Assembly: GCA_030549495.1 (NCBI GenBank)
Contig: JAUIRK010000987.1
Span: 558,001-622,000, forward strand
DNA: 64,000 nt
Direction: 5' to 3'
Source: Nectonema munidae
Lineage: Eukaryota; Nematomorpha; Nectonematoida; Nectonematidae
Shown here: piece by piece, positions 23,681-37,079 of the stretch
Layout of the letters: each line of letters starts with the position of its first letter
How positions within the stretch are numbered: position 1 is the stretch's first letter
Notes under the pieces: generated by a model
The model's input: the letters and a program-made list of their open reading frames with translations, nothing else
The model's database searches: none
What the model was told of the DNA's origin: nothing
Made by a program: the position numbers and the translations under genes

Positions 23681-26600
23681 TTTTTTCTAAATTTTGATCC
23701 TTTATTATGTATGCCTTTTTGAGGGAGGGATGCTAAACTGAATCCAGGTGGCAAACTATCTCTTCCAGCACCACCCCAATAATCTGAGCATGAGAGATAT
23801 TACACTCAAATTGTTATTGCTGAAGATGTTGGCCAACGAAAACATCGCAGCAAAAGTGGTACGGAATACAGATATGGCAATTCAAGCATGCACCCTATGT
23901 TGATAATGTCAGGATTCGTTTGATCATAAACGTACTAAATCTGGCCAAGGACATTAAAAGGATGAGGCCAATTTACAAGGAAAACCGCACGCTCATTTAA
24001 ATAAGGGTTTTAATCCAATTTATAAGCAATAGAAGAGGTAGCAAAGCGTAGCTATAAAGAAAGTAGGCATGGGAGTGGAATAGATTTTCTTTCCAAAAAT
24101 TTAGAATTTTTTGGCCATTTTAAATTATTTTAGTTATCTATACATCCGCTGTCTTTATTTAGTAGAAAAAAACAATTTTTTATTTATAAAAATTCAGAGC
24201 GTCGATTGGAGATTTTAAAAGAAAATTTTGTCGAAAACACACTCACATATTGATGCATTTGGATACCGGTGTGTCAATTAAGTTCACAAGCTATTAGTGT
24301 GATTCCTAAAAAAAATGATGATTTTGTTGTCAAGGAAACATTTTTCGTGACTGTGATGCACCAAAATTATAAAAAAAAATTGTTAAACTTTTAATTTTTT
24401 TTACTAATTGTTAAACGGAATTCACAAATTGTTGGTACTTAAGACACTCACTATATCCTTCAAAGTAATATGAACTTCATAACAACACATTAATCCAAAA
24501 ACTCCAAATTTTATATAAATAATTTATCTAAGCTTTCACATTGCGAGATGATTGTTGCTATTGCCGAGTAAGGTCTATTCTAACATCCTTTTGTATTATG
24601 AATAAACATTCAGATTTATATGCATAAATTTATTTTTATTTTATGTTCAAAATCAAGATCGTGTGAATATTGAATTGAATGTATCTTATATTTTGATACG
24701 AAGGGTACAAATGTAGACAACAATTGGAGTTTTAAAAATACGCAAGTAAAAACAAAAAGAATTTATACAATATTATGACAGTATGAGGAAGCAATACATA
24801 AAAGTTCAAGAAATTATATTTGCTTCACACTGTAATATCAACGAAAAGCCCGAACTGTATAATGTGTCTACAAAAGTAGACATCTAAATTATGAACCCAT
24901 ATGTGTTGCATATATTGGTGTGGAGTTTCTTTTTCATTTTTCTGATCAATCAAACATGTGTGAAAAAGAGAGGAAGAATTTTTTTCGTTTCATGCACCAA
25001 ACTTTTATTTTCCATTATTCTCGGTCCATTTTTTCTTCTCTTGCTATTTAATATTACTTTACTTATCAAGATATTCTTTTTTCCTGCTTATTCTTAATGT
25101 TCGTTTGCCGATCTGCTACCTGGATTAATTTTTCCTTATTATAAATCGCAGAAAGCCTTTTTCTAATGAATCTCATGAAAATTGCAAAATAAAATGGTTG
25201 ATTTTATTAGTAAAATAAATCTGGAAAAATTCAAGCTGGGTAATTTTCAAAATTCACAAAAAATTCTGAATAAACCAACCACTTCTTCATAAATATCTAA
25301 AAACTTACGCTCTCGTAGTTGGGGTGCATTTATTTTAGGGGATCTAGAGCAAAAAAACGGTTGGGAAACCCTGATATAAACGAAATGATCATGCAAAAAG
25401 TTAGTAAACAAGTAAAGGAGTAAAAGACTTCATTGACGAAAACTAACTATTTTGTTTTGAAGTCTTAAGAAGCCAGGAGGAGACGAAAGATGACAAAATT
25501 ATTACTTTTCATCAATAAAATTTTTCACTCCTTCAACCGTGTAACACCTTTGTAAAATTAGAAAAATAAATTCTACAAACGAATGTCTACTTTATCCCTA
25601 TTTTTGTATTTTAAGAAGTAGATTCATATATAATTCGAAATATCATTTGGAGAAAGAGTTATCGGAAGCGAAACAGAGAACGACACACATTCAAGGATAT
25701 CCCAAAAAATTCCAAATTTACTCATCTCACCTATAGAAAATATCAACGTTTTGTGTGATAATGATTATTTTCAATAAAAACAGAAACATCATCCTTCATT
25801 GGTGGAAATTAGACGTGAACTAAAAACTCGAACAAAGTGAGGTTAATGAAGTTTAAAGGCATGCAAGATATCATTGAGAAAAGAAGTGAGTTGATAACGA
25901 AATAAGGATAGAAAATTGATATTAAGCCATTTATACCCTTTTCATTCAATTTTTCAAGTTTTGCTAAGGTTAATTGAAAAAAAATGAATCCAGACGCACG
26001 AAAATGAGAGTACATGAAGGTATGCAAAATTAATAACTTTTTGAAGCAAAATATTACGTGCACATTTTGAAGTAGAGAGAAAAACCAAAAGTCGAAAATG
26101 GAGAGACAGGACATCAATAGTGATAAAGTTCTTAGCAAAGACAGTTAGTCAAATGCTGATAAATAAAATATAATAATAGAGACACACCATGATACGCAAA
26201 AGTGAAAAAGTGAAAAATTGAAAGAATTTACTCTTGAGATAGAAAGAAAGAAAATAAGAGGAGATAATTTAATTATGCATAAGTTAGGAAAACACACACC
26301 AAAATGAAATAGAATAAAAGAACGAGGGATTTAGAAGAGAGCTCCTCACAGTTTTGATCCTTCTTCTCATACTTCTCTCGAAATCACAATTGCCAACGAC
26401 ATCACAGGATTGTGATGGTGATGGCGCAGAGACAAAGAGATTTCAAGCATGAATATTGATGAAATGGAATAGCATAATGATTACGAGGAAGAAAATACAT
26501 AATTTACACTGATGTGCGTCAGTCCATCAGTGAGTAGTCATCATCACATTTGTTGCAACAAAAGAATCCTATACTTCTTCGTAAGTGCTGATGGAATTAT

Positions 26601-27540
26601 GCAAGATACGCGCTGATGCTATTAGACAGAAGAGGACGAAAAGTAGAGGGTAAGTATAGAAAGATTTGGAGGACGATGATGATGATTAGAGCACGGAAAA
26701 ATATCATTCTCTAATCTGTGAAATATATGCTAAAATATAACACGGGGAAGATAGCAAACGTTATCGACGTATCACATGGAAGCTGCAATAGTGAGTGATG
26801 TAATGAATCCATCATCCCTCATCATCAGCACCATTATTTTATATGATGATGATCAAATAGCTGGCGTTCTATTTACTTACCTACCTATTTGTGCAATATA
26901 TATATGCCATGCGTTTATTGATTTGTGCTGAAGTTAGGAAGGCGTTTGTTTCGATTATTATAAAATAAAATGGATAGCAGCGCATTCATCCTTATTATTG
27001 TTATTGTTGTTATCATCCTTGGCCGCACTTGTTTTTCAAATTACATAATTTCTACACCGAAAATATGTCATGGGATCTAGAGAAAACAGGTTCATCAATT
27101 GAAACAGATTGGTGAGTGTGTTCTGTTAAAAGTTCATGATGTTTACAAGTTAGCGAAAGAGATTCCCCAAATCGATCTTCATTTTTTCGAAATTTTGCGG
27201 ATTTATAAAAGTTGCTAATGAGTATAAGATCTAACTTATCTAGCTAATTAGTTTTGTTAGTTAGTATCTATTTAGCTATTGCAGTTTTTTAACCTTATGA
27301 CAAGCAGAAAGCTGACAGCATTACCACTTTTTATGCGTTTGGGAAAAAAACATGCGCAACTCGTCATAGAACACTTATATCAAAATGAGATAGTAAAAAT
27401 CACAAAATGTTGTCCAGTGAAAGAGTTGCAATGTAAAAACTAGTTTTTAAAAACTTGATCCAAAAAATAATGTTTTTTCCAGGCATAAAATTGGAAGTCC
27501 CAACTAAAATTTGGTTTTACTTGAATACTAATTAACAACC

Positions 27541-27880
27541 CTAGGACACGATCATGTCGAATCGACATTTTTCACTCTTATTAAAAAATAAAAACTTCTT
27601 TACCGTATTTTCAGAGCTTTTGTATTCAAAAATGACCCCCCCCCCCTCCCATACTTGAAACAATTTTTGATTAGTTTTTGTTGGATTAGACCATAACTTT
27701 GAAAAATACACTGAAAAGGACACAAAAATCGTCAATTAGTCGTGTTTTCATAGGATACGAGGATGTCGAATCAACATTTTTCCCGCTTAAAACGAAATTT
27801 TCATTTTACATAGAGCTTTTGTTCTCAAAAATATTTTTCGTTAGTGAGGAATTATGATTACTCCAAAGCATAGATGTATT
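27541..27880. repeat. Imperfect duplication, about 210 bp period
   Basis: GGACACGATCATGTCGAATC...AGAGCTTTTGTATTCAAAAA at 27,544 is repeated as GGATACGAGGATGTCGAATC...AGAGCTTTTGTTCTCAAAAA at 27,755. No coding content recognised. Confidence 0.6.
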
Positions 27881-28579
27881 TTGCATATTTTTTGATCAAT
27901 GTATCCAAATTTTTTTGAATTGAACTCAATTTTGAATTTGAAATTATGAAAGCTTGGAATTTTATTTTTCGTCAATCCAAATGTGTTTTTAAATATCAAA
28001 AATAAACATGATAATTGTAGATAAAAAACAATGCTCTTATTTCTACTCTTTTACATAGACCAGAATTCGATTTGAATGACACAAAAATAAAACAAAACCT
28101 TGCAAATCTCTTTTTCAATAAACTATCTTTTTTGTCGTTCATATTGGATGCGTGGGACTAGATTATATCAACATTACTAATATGATTATTTTTATCCTCA
28201 CTGAAAAACAAAACAAAATTCGAAACTGTTTCAATTTCCTGTAACTCCGCTCGTTTCAATTTTCATTTGTTTGACAATGCATTATGATTGACATACGCAC
28301 ACTACAACTTTTATTATAATTACTGGCCATTATAACACAAAAATATAGAAATATGTATGATTTATTTCAAAAACAACACATGTCTGGCTAAGCCTTCCTG
28401 TTTATATCCGTCATAAAAAATTCATCTGTATTTTTCATCTTGTTTATTTGTTTCTATAACTCATATTCCGTTTGTTTTTACCTTTATGTCTTGGCCTATT
28501 CCTCTTACGCTATAATCCCTCTGTCGAAGTACATACATCAGCATACCTTCTACTCAAAACAGGTTAACTCATGATGATG

Positions 28580-29110
28580 ATGATTCTGTATTGAAAAATT
28601 GGCTATTGGTTAAAAATCCTCCAGAATCTTTTCTTGGAAAAAATGAAAGAATTGATATTGTTAATAAAGCAACTGTACAAAATATACCAAAAGATATTTT
28701 TGAAAACAAGAAAGGTTTTTTTGATTTTTGTTATGGAGAAATTATTGATTACATTTTATTTTGGACAGAAAATTAAACTTTTCGACAAAGAATAATCGAC
28801 AAAGATTGGGCTGGCGAAGTTAGATTGGAGTGGTTTCCTGGTCAATGACTCAGACTGATGGTGGATTAGGCGAATGCATTAAGAATACAGAGACTGTCAT
28901 CTTACTTCAGGCAATCTATTTAGGTGAGCGCCAGTTCAATGAAGCAAAACAATGGAAATAGAGTGTCTGGTTCCTCAAAAGAATGTCGCAGACGGAAACA
29001 GGGATGCCCTGTTTATCGAAGCATTTTATCTCGCGTTGAAATCGTTGCTAACCACGTGCGTGCAAATAAGCAAAACCTGTTTATCGGAGAACGGATAAAC
29101 GAGACATGAC
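28580..29110 (+). other. Coding-like fragments of unknown origin
   Basis: Plus strand: 28,591-28,776 encodes LKNWLLVKNPPESFLGKNER then IDIVNKATVQNIPKDIF. 28,843-28,960 in another frame encodes TQTDGGLGECIKNTETVILL then QAIYLGERQFNEAKQW. Higher G+C and protein-like composition than the surrounding intron, but stops and frame changes. Not recognised. Confidence 0.3.
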
Positions 29111-30054
29111 TGACCGTACTTGAAAAGTTTAAAAAATGATTTACACTTACAAAAGCTTGCTACGCATTTAAAATGTTTCCAAATTAAATTTGTTTATATT
29201 TATTATTATTAAATACTTAATTAAATTCAAAAAGAAATTGTTATTTAAAAAAATTAATGAATCATCATGTTCAAAATGAGAACGTTGGCTCCTTTATCTA
29301 CTGTAAAGACAGCGTGTAGTAATAACTATAATTTGTCAAGCCTTTTTTTTTTAATATTTTTTTATATGAAGCACCATTACAAAAGTTTTCTGGTAAAAAT
29401 ATCAGAGCTTATGGCACAGTACAAGCAATAAGCAGAAAAAGGCAGGCGATTTTCCCTTTTTGAGTATCGATTAAATCGAATTCGCGCTATGTGAATAATA
29501 TTTGTGTCGTTCATGTAGCGCGTCACTTCTGAGATCAAGGAATTGAGTTAAGAGTGAAAAGAGATTTTGAAAACGAAGAGCATAATTGTGAAAATGTATA
29601 AATAAAGGATGGCTCAAGATATCTATGAGAGGAGGATTGCCAGCATACAGACCAAAATTTTGCTCAAGTTTCAAACTTATTCTCACACCTGTCTTTCGCT
29701 TTCTATGGTTAGTGAAGGATAAATTTTCTCAAAAAATTGATAAAAATGCGGTTTTTCATTTTCAAATACAAAAAATAATTTTAGCGGGCTGCGTAGGATT
29801 GCGAAAAAAGTCTGAACGCTAAAACAACATTTTGTCGAGAGTCGGCAAATTTAAACTTTTTCAATATTTTTACATTTTGAGACTTAAACACTTCCCTGAA
29901 TCCAACTAGCTCACTCTAATTGTGCATTGAATACCGCGATGTATCGAAGCCTAGTGTGATCAATTTTTGATAAAAACGGATATTTAAAGTTTGCAATAAT
30001 CCCTTTTACAATATAGGATAAAATGAAATAAAAAAATATTAAAAGTTAGCATAC

Positions 30055-30335
30055 GTGATTTCCAAATCTTCAAAAAACCCAAAATATTCTCTTTGACTCG
30101 TATAGGCTGGGTCGAGTATTTCTTCCAAAGCTAGAATGTTTTGAATGACATCTCCATTTTTGTTGTCTGAGCGCTTTAATTTGCCAAGACTTGAACGGAG
30201 TGCAATCGCGTTTAAGTATTTTCCTAAACTTCTTTCCGACTCGGATAAGAAGGTCCTGCACGTTTTCGAGGATAATGCACCTAACGTTGGATCTTGCTTC
30301 TTTTCCAAATTCGTTTCAACGCATTTGCTTACGAT
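30055..30335 (-). CDS. FHOD: FHOD exon 5 (helical linker, unassigned)
   Basis: A 281-bp open exon, acceptor aaataag and donor gtatgctaac, phase 0 in and two bases out. Both phases fit its neighbours. The roughly 93 residues are mostly helical and charged, with ALRSSLGKLKRSDN near the middle and acidic EYFGFFEDLEIT at the end. It does not resemble the C-terminal half of vertebrate FH3 as I remember it, so it may be a lineage-specific linker or belong to a different gene on the same strand. The acceptor is weak and the true 5' boundary could differ. Confidence 0.45.
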
Positions 30336-33300
30336 CTTATTTAAAATTGTATACACAATAAATAACAAACTAAACAACTAAGTAACGAAAAGTAAAAATA
30401 TAAATTTATAAAAATTAATAGTTGTTAGTGTCAAGGTAGTAAGTAATCTTTATATTTATCTTTTATACTCCTTTTATCTCTTTATCTTTTTTATTTTATC
30501 TTTATCTTTTTATACTCTTTGAAACCAGGGACGTGGAAGCATTTGAAATTTATAGCGTCCGATTTTACGCGTTTTCCCATCTGTTTCCATTTACGAATAA
30601 GTCGTGCACTTTACGTTTTTTTATGTAAACTTTTTGTCTTTATGAAGTCTAAATGTCATAAATATTTATTTTTCTGAAAAAAATATGGCGTCTTTTAAGA
30701 ATCTGGCTTCTTTTTGCTCCTTTATAACTAGGAGAACATCCATTCAACAAATATTTGTATTGGTGGTGTAACAGTATATGACTGACAATATTATAAACAG
30801 GTCTAATAGGTTTACAGTGAATCAACAAAAAATTATTTTTAAATATAACCAAGCAACTAACATTAACAAATTTTCAAAAACTATTTTCAAATGGGAGAGT
30901 GGGTAATGTGAGTGTGGAAAGTTGGTAGCGATTGAGTGAGTTGATTTTTCAGCGTATTGAACATGTTCCGTCTTTAAAGCACATTTTTTGTGTTATTTCT
31001 TCCATAGCAAAACTTTTTTTGCAAACATTAAGATAACTCTAAACAGAAATTAACCTAAATTAATTTACTAATTGCTATGAAGTTTTTTGGTTACATTATT
31101 TCTATTCTCATTCAACAGTACAGATTTGAAGGAGAATCAATCCAATAAAAAGTTAAATTCTTTTTTTAGCATACTCACACCTTAAACATCCTTTCTAAGT
31201 TGTAGATAGATTCTTTTCATTTCAAAAAACTAGTCAATGTTGCGTAATTCTGTCATTGTAAAACGTAGTTTTATAAGAATTCCAAATCTTGAATATACAC
31301 CACGTACACTCTGAAAGCTTCATAAACGGAAATCTGTTTAAAATAACGTCTGCATCTTGGGAACGTATGTGATAAGCTTGATAAAACAAATATATTCGTT
31401 ATAAAATTGTTCTGATATCTCGCAATAATACAATCTCATCAAAAAGAGAGAGGAGACATAGGGAACTTTTACTGTCGCACAAAAAAGTAAGGCCTTGAAA
31501 ATTTAAATAGATTGCGAATACTGTGCTGGGTGTCCGCTAGGGGCACAAATGTTGTTTTACCACTCGTTTATACTTGTCGACTTTCTAGAGTCTTCAAAAG
31601 GGATTTTCCTTCTATTTTACATCGAAAATCAGGATTTGAAAGTTGATCTACCTTATTGTTTAAAATATTATTAGTTATAAATATTTATAGTTATAGTTAT
31701 ATGGTTTATAAGTTACTTAAATCAAAAATATATCAATAGTATTTAATTAAAAAATATATATCAATAGAATTTATTAAAAATGAATACTCATTAAGTTTCA
31801 TATAATACTTAAATTTATGGATTCCATTTTCAGCAAAGCTAAAATGCGATTCTAACAGGATTTTCATAAAATATATAGTTTTTAAGGATATACAGTGACA
31901 TATTGGTTGAGGGATAGCGGATAACTTCTAATCTATTTTTGACAAAGATCAATGGAGAAAAGTACGAAGAAGAGAAAAGCACAAAGATGATAAATCAATT
32001 TTAATTTTCCTAATTTCTAAAGAAAGACATAGAAAGAAGAAAAAAAGCTGTCAAATAAGTATTGATTTATTATCTTCGTCCTTTTCTCCTACAATCTTAA
32101 TAAGCAGAATATATTTTATTTTCATTTTTAGATGCATTTCATCTTTTCTTCATTGTCATTTTTCGTAAGTTTTTTAATATCTTTTATATAATATCTCGAC
32201 GTGTGCGTGTGTGACCATCCCAAAGAATAAAATATACAACTGTTTAAAAAGCATACATTTTTAAAATGTTCTACTACATCAAAAAATTGTATATAGGAAT
32301 TTTTATCTCAATTGAGAATTGTTTAGTGACTTCAATAGGCTTAATTATGTATATGTAGTATGTAAATATCATTATTAAAAAATTTTTTAATTTAATTATT
32401 ATGCATAAAGGTCAAAAATTATTTATAAAACACTATAACTTTAACCAATTATTTCTATCTTTAGTTAATTTTAATCTAAATCCGAAAATAGAGGCTTCAA
32501 ATATTAATTTTCGAATCTAGAGATAAACTTGCAGAAGATTTTTTCAAGCCAAGCACTACTCTTATAATCAATCACTTTGATGGAAAATATATGAAAGATT
32601 ACTTAGAAAATCAATTTAGCTGTTTAGAAAAATCTGTTACGCATAGTGGACTTAGAAAATGCAACGGGTTATGAAATGAGCAATGCTTGTAATAAAAGAG
32701 TGGAACGGTGTAGAGAATTGGAAAGCAGTTTTGTCTTCCTATCCAACAGCAAGTAAGACTGGTGTTCATAATCGAGCTTGTGTAACCATTCAGAAGTATT
32801 TTAAACAATATTGACTTTTCTTGATATGTCGAAATCATATTTTTGAGACAATTATAGGACTTTTTTTTATTTTTACTTCTACAGGACCAAATATGGGTAT
32901 TTTTATGAAATAAAAAAAAGCTGGAGTTCAATAGACAAGAAAATAATGTCTATTTTAAAGGAAGAACGACAGAGCAAATTAAATGGCTTGCGTTCAACAA
33001 AGATTGTACAATAAATTTCATAAGACAGCATTAGAATTAATCAAGGTCTGAAGGATTATAGAGACTTCTTGAAGTTATCTTTGAGGAGAAATGCGTGAAA
33101 GAGGCATCCATTTTACACTCCGAGGTGGATGGCTATAGAATTATATAATCTGTACAAATGGATCTTTTTCGTTCTCGGATTTAAACAAAAAAGAAAAATC
33201 GCTTTGAGACGCATAAATATTTTTATACTATCTGTTTATCTTAAATGCTGGTTCACAGCTCAAGAAGCTAAAATGATTTAGACACTTAAATAAAACTTGA

Positions 33301-35597
33301 AGGCTATAAAACGGTTGATGAAGCCATTTATAATGCTGAACAAGTTTAAATCTCATTTATGGTTACTTATCAGAACATTTATTTCATTTATACTTTTTTT
33401 CTTAGGAAGATAAAACTGAAAAAATAAAATGGTGAAAGCATTGCAGAAAGAAAACTTTAGTAGGGACAGCAAACGATAATAGTAAAGAAATTACTTCGTT
33501 TAAATAAATGAATGTTTCAGATTTTATTACGTCAAAATCATGTCGTTTTTTTAAAGTGTTAAAAATGTATTCTTCATTTCTTTCAATCTATCTTTGGACA
33601 AAAAATTTCAAATCTTAAAGTTGTGTGATTCTGCTAAACGAATGGAACTAGCTAATAAAATAAAATTCAAACAGGAAAGAACAAAAACATTCTTTTTTAC
33701 AAAATATAGAATTACATCGCAAAAAAATCCAAATACAAAAAGTCAAATTAATGTGAAGGATTGATATGCTAATTTTCATTGTTTTCTATATAAAATAAAG
33801 GCTTAATAATTAAAATATATAATTTTATAAAATATGTTAGTACGTTTTACATCTTAATTTTTAGGTCCAATGAGCAATCAATATTGAATACTCAGAAATC
33901 TGTTTTGTTTCAAAGCAAAAACATCTTCTGCATTTGCTAATTCAACTTGATTAATTCGTTTTATAAATAAAATTGTTTGAAACTGTACTCTTAATTTTTA
34001 TAATGATTTAAATACTTTAGTCAAAAATTTTACTATTCCAAAAATATACTTTTCATTTTAAGAGATGGATTGGAACTATATGGACTCATTGATATTTTGT
34101 GTTATAAAATCAAAATACTAAGGGATTTATCAAACCTAAACATACTTTTTGTTATTATTATTCTTGGTATTAACCAAAATTTCATAAAGCTCAATTTATC
34201 AAAAAAAAACTTTAAAACTCAATTAAACTTACTTTCAGCTATATAGACCTCTATCCGCCAACCGCGTTATCCAACACACTACTGTCTGTAACCGATTTTT
34301 TCAATTCTTTTCTAGACCATTATTCCGGCATTGACATTCCGACACAGACAGTGCTTCAAATCAAACTATTTTCTCTTAAACATGCGTCTAGAGTTTGTTA
34401 ATCCAATAGACAAAATGTAAAATTTTTATGCTTCATAATACCTTTTAACAAATTTTTTTCATAATACCCTTTATGAATCTTAGTTTAAACATAAAGATGG
34501 CGGCATTGACGACGCACCAATTTCTTTGCTTTTCCCATCTCTTTGGTGTAGGATAGGAGTTGAAGTGAAACATTTTTCCCACATTCATAAACATTATATA
34601 TACTTCATATAAATAACATTTAGGTTGATGTAGTCATTCTTTATAAATTTCATACACCGTTGTCTATTCCATTAGTCCGGCAATTCACAATCAGACAAGA
34701 ATATTTTATGATTCACATAATGTGCCTTGTTCTTTGCTTTGACTGCTTCATTTTCAGCGACAGAATCTTTTCACTTACAAAACTGTCAGGATTATCAGCA
34801 TAAAATTTTACATCCTGTTAAAACATCCTCATCAGGGGATCATTGTTTCAATATCTGCAATATCATTCGCATCCGCAATTTCCAAACATTTTCCTATTTT
34901 CTATATAACGCAAAGTTTTTTTCGGAATTTTTCAATCTTTACTTTATCCAAAATTTATATGATAAGTACGTTTTTATGATAACACATATACATTGACATC
35001 TTCTCTCTAAATTTTTAAGAAGTATAAACTTGCGTTTACTTGGCATAGCAATTAGAATATTCGCTTCCGCATCCTCTAAAAGAATTAATTCGGACATCCA
35101 CTTCGCGAGGATGTCAAATGTGATATCCTAATACGCTTCTAACGATACAAAATTTCACTTCTAACGTAAATTTATACTTCTTTTTATAACTAAAGGATTG
35201 TAATCATAAAATAAACATGGGAATAATCTTTTTGTACAATCTATTAAATCAAAATTTTTGATTATAAAGTCAAAAAATTGAATTTTCCTGTTCATCTGGT
35301 ATGTTTTTTGCATCTGGTATGTTTTTTTGTTTTTTAAAATGTTTAGTTTAATAAGAAATTATTGTTGAAATTTATGAAATAAGTTTATCAAAAATTATTC
35401 AAAATTCACCCAAAATGTTTTCAGTTCCAAAGAACATTACTGCCTTTATTGAACAACATGAGAGCTATTGGCAATATCAAAAGATATATTATAACATGGT
35501 AGAATTCAAGCAACATTTGATTTCACAATTATTGTGAAATTTGTGAAAATCCTTTGTTTTTATGAAAATACAAAATTAAGATCAAAATTTTTGTTAC
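30336..35597. other. Formin intron; one decayed coding-like patch
   Basis: AT-rich. Only the 32.5-33.5 kb transposase-like fragments stand out. Small ORFs at 30,649 and 34,727 lack recognisable features. Confidence 0.45.
32515..33490 (+). other. Decayed transposase-like coding fragments, family unknown
   Basis: Plus-strand pieces: DKLAEDFFKPSTTLIINHFD then GKYMKDYLENQFSCL (about 32,520-32,640), later FKQKRKIALRRINIF and YLKCWFTAQEAKMI (about 33,180-33,280), then LEGYKTVDEAIYNAEQV. The order and the His-Phe-Asp-Gly-Lys stretch suggest a mobile-element protein, but I cannot name the family. Confidence 0.35.
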
Positions 35598-35695
35598 CTT
35601 ATGTGCTAGATGAGTAGAGAGAACGGATGCTTCTCTATCTGATAATTTAACACAAACTTCTATCATTTTATTTATTAAAAAGACGTTTTCTTTAT
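35598..35695 (-). CDS. FHOD: FHOD exon 4 (helical, unassigned)
   Basis: Acceptor gtttttag and donor gtaacaa bound a 98-bp exon, in phase with exon 3 across a 4.5 kb intron. It encodes an amphipathic helical stretch (LINKMIEVCVKLSDREASVL). I do not recognise a specific FHOD counterpart, and an exon between this and the preceding one could have been missed. Confidence 0.45.
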
Positions 35696-36786
35696 CTAAA
35701 AACAAAATGTAAAAACTTAGTTAGATAATAATTTTTAAACTTCAAGAAAATCTAAATCTAAATAATGGAGAGCCTAAAACAAGAAAGTTTTGAGGAACCT
35801 TTTTTCAATCATACTTTGGAAAACTCCATTTCAATCTTGAATCAGTTCAATGATCGATTTAATTTTTTGGTTGGAATATGAGCCATGTCAGGTTCAAAAA
35901 GCGATGAACATAAAACACACAAAAATATAAATAGTAGAATGTTAAAAAGATTTAGTTAAAAATAATCTAAGACATTCCAATGCTCCGTTAACGAGTTTAG
36001 AGGATGTTATTTTTATTAATACTCTTTACCAGTTATGATGTCTTTGATAAGTGAGTTTACATAGATTGTAAAAACTGTGAAAGTATTTAAACTTTTTAAA
36101 AAACCTGTATTTTTTGCCAAAGACGCAGGCAGCTTTACGAGTAGGGGTCGTAAAAACTCGGAAAAGTGAACTCGAGTTTTACTCTGACAACACCTCGAGT
36201 AAAGCTTGAGTTATTTTCATATTTTTACATATTTAAAATTTGACATGATATTATAATTTTTTTAATTCAAAATGAAATTATAATTATAATGAGTTATTTT
36301 TTTTCTAACATAGAATTTTGCCTGGCGGTGCTGATGGGGGCATAAAAGAGTTGGATGTGGGTAAGAAATATTTTCTTTTATCTAAATTAAGATTGATATG
36401 TTAAAAATGCATCGTTAAAATGCAGAGTTAGACATTTTTGTCTTGTTGGCAAGAATGATGTTAAAAAACTAATTTTAAATTAAATCATAACTCTAATGTA
36501 ACCTGTATATATTTTGACGCTATGTATTTAAAAAAGGACAGTTTTTTTCTTCTATATTTTGTATATGAATCAAATATACTAATATAAAAAAATTTTCATG
36601 AATATCTCCAAAAAGAGAAAGAGAAAAAAGAGAAGATAAGTGAAAATTTATATATTTTTGGAGGGTCCAAAAATTTTTGTAAATTGAAGAGATTGTAGTT
36701 CTCATACATTTTGATGACACTTTTCAGAATCGTACACACTTTCACATTATGGAGGAATCGAATGCGGTTTCTATATGGTCAGACTA

Positions 36787-37079
36787 AACACCCCAAAACA
36801 TACCAAAATGTCATCTATCATTCCAAAACACTCATAAAACTTAAAATGTCTCCGAAATGCTTTAAAACTATGAAAATAATTTCAAATTAACTAAATATAC
36901 CAAATATATTACACACTCGAAAACACGTAAAAGATTTCAAAATATTTCTTTGGTTTGGGGTGCGTTTATTTGCTATATATTTAATTGTTTTTCTAACATA
37001 TTTAAACATTGTTTTCATTGTTTTATGTTCTATTCGTGTTTTGGAATGATAGATGACGTTTTAGTATGTTATGGGATGT
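36787..37079. mobile_element. MITE, about 290 bp with 44-bp inverted repeats
   Basis: The left arm (ACACCCCAAAACATACCAAA through TCATTCCAAAACAC) and the reverse complement of the right arm (ACATCCCATAACATACTAAA through TCATTCCAAAACAC) agree at about 38 of 44 positions. AT-rich interior, no ORF. Confidence 0.78.

Larger units (their letters stand above)
22113..30054. other. Large formin intron; mostly featureless
   Basis: Contains the coding-like stretches at 23.2-23.7 and 28.6-29.1 kb and the 27.5 kb duplication. At 26,300-26,950 base composition shifts, with many GATGATG/CATCATC stretches, possibly old simple repeat or a regulatory patch. No exon could be supported. Confidence 0.45.

Noticed and set aside
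24891-25097. Hydrophobic 68-residue ORF (possible membrane peptide)
   Set aside because: Phe/Leu/Ile richness is what T-rich DNA encodes by chance; no other support.
26300-26950. Possible exon or CpG-rich promoter in the GATGATG-rich region
   Set aside because: Both strands show only simple-repeat-like trinucleotides; no open frame with splice sites fits the formin phase.
29471-29686. Minus-strand ORF of 71 residues considered as a formin exon
   Set aside because: No similarity to FHOD, no fitting donor/acceptor pair, and the phase from 30,055 to 21,320 is already satisfied without it.
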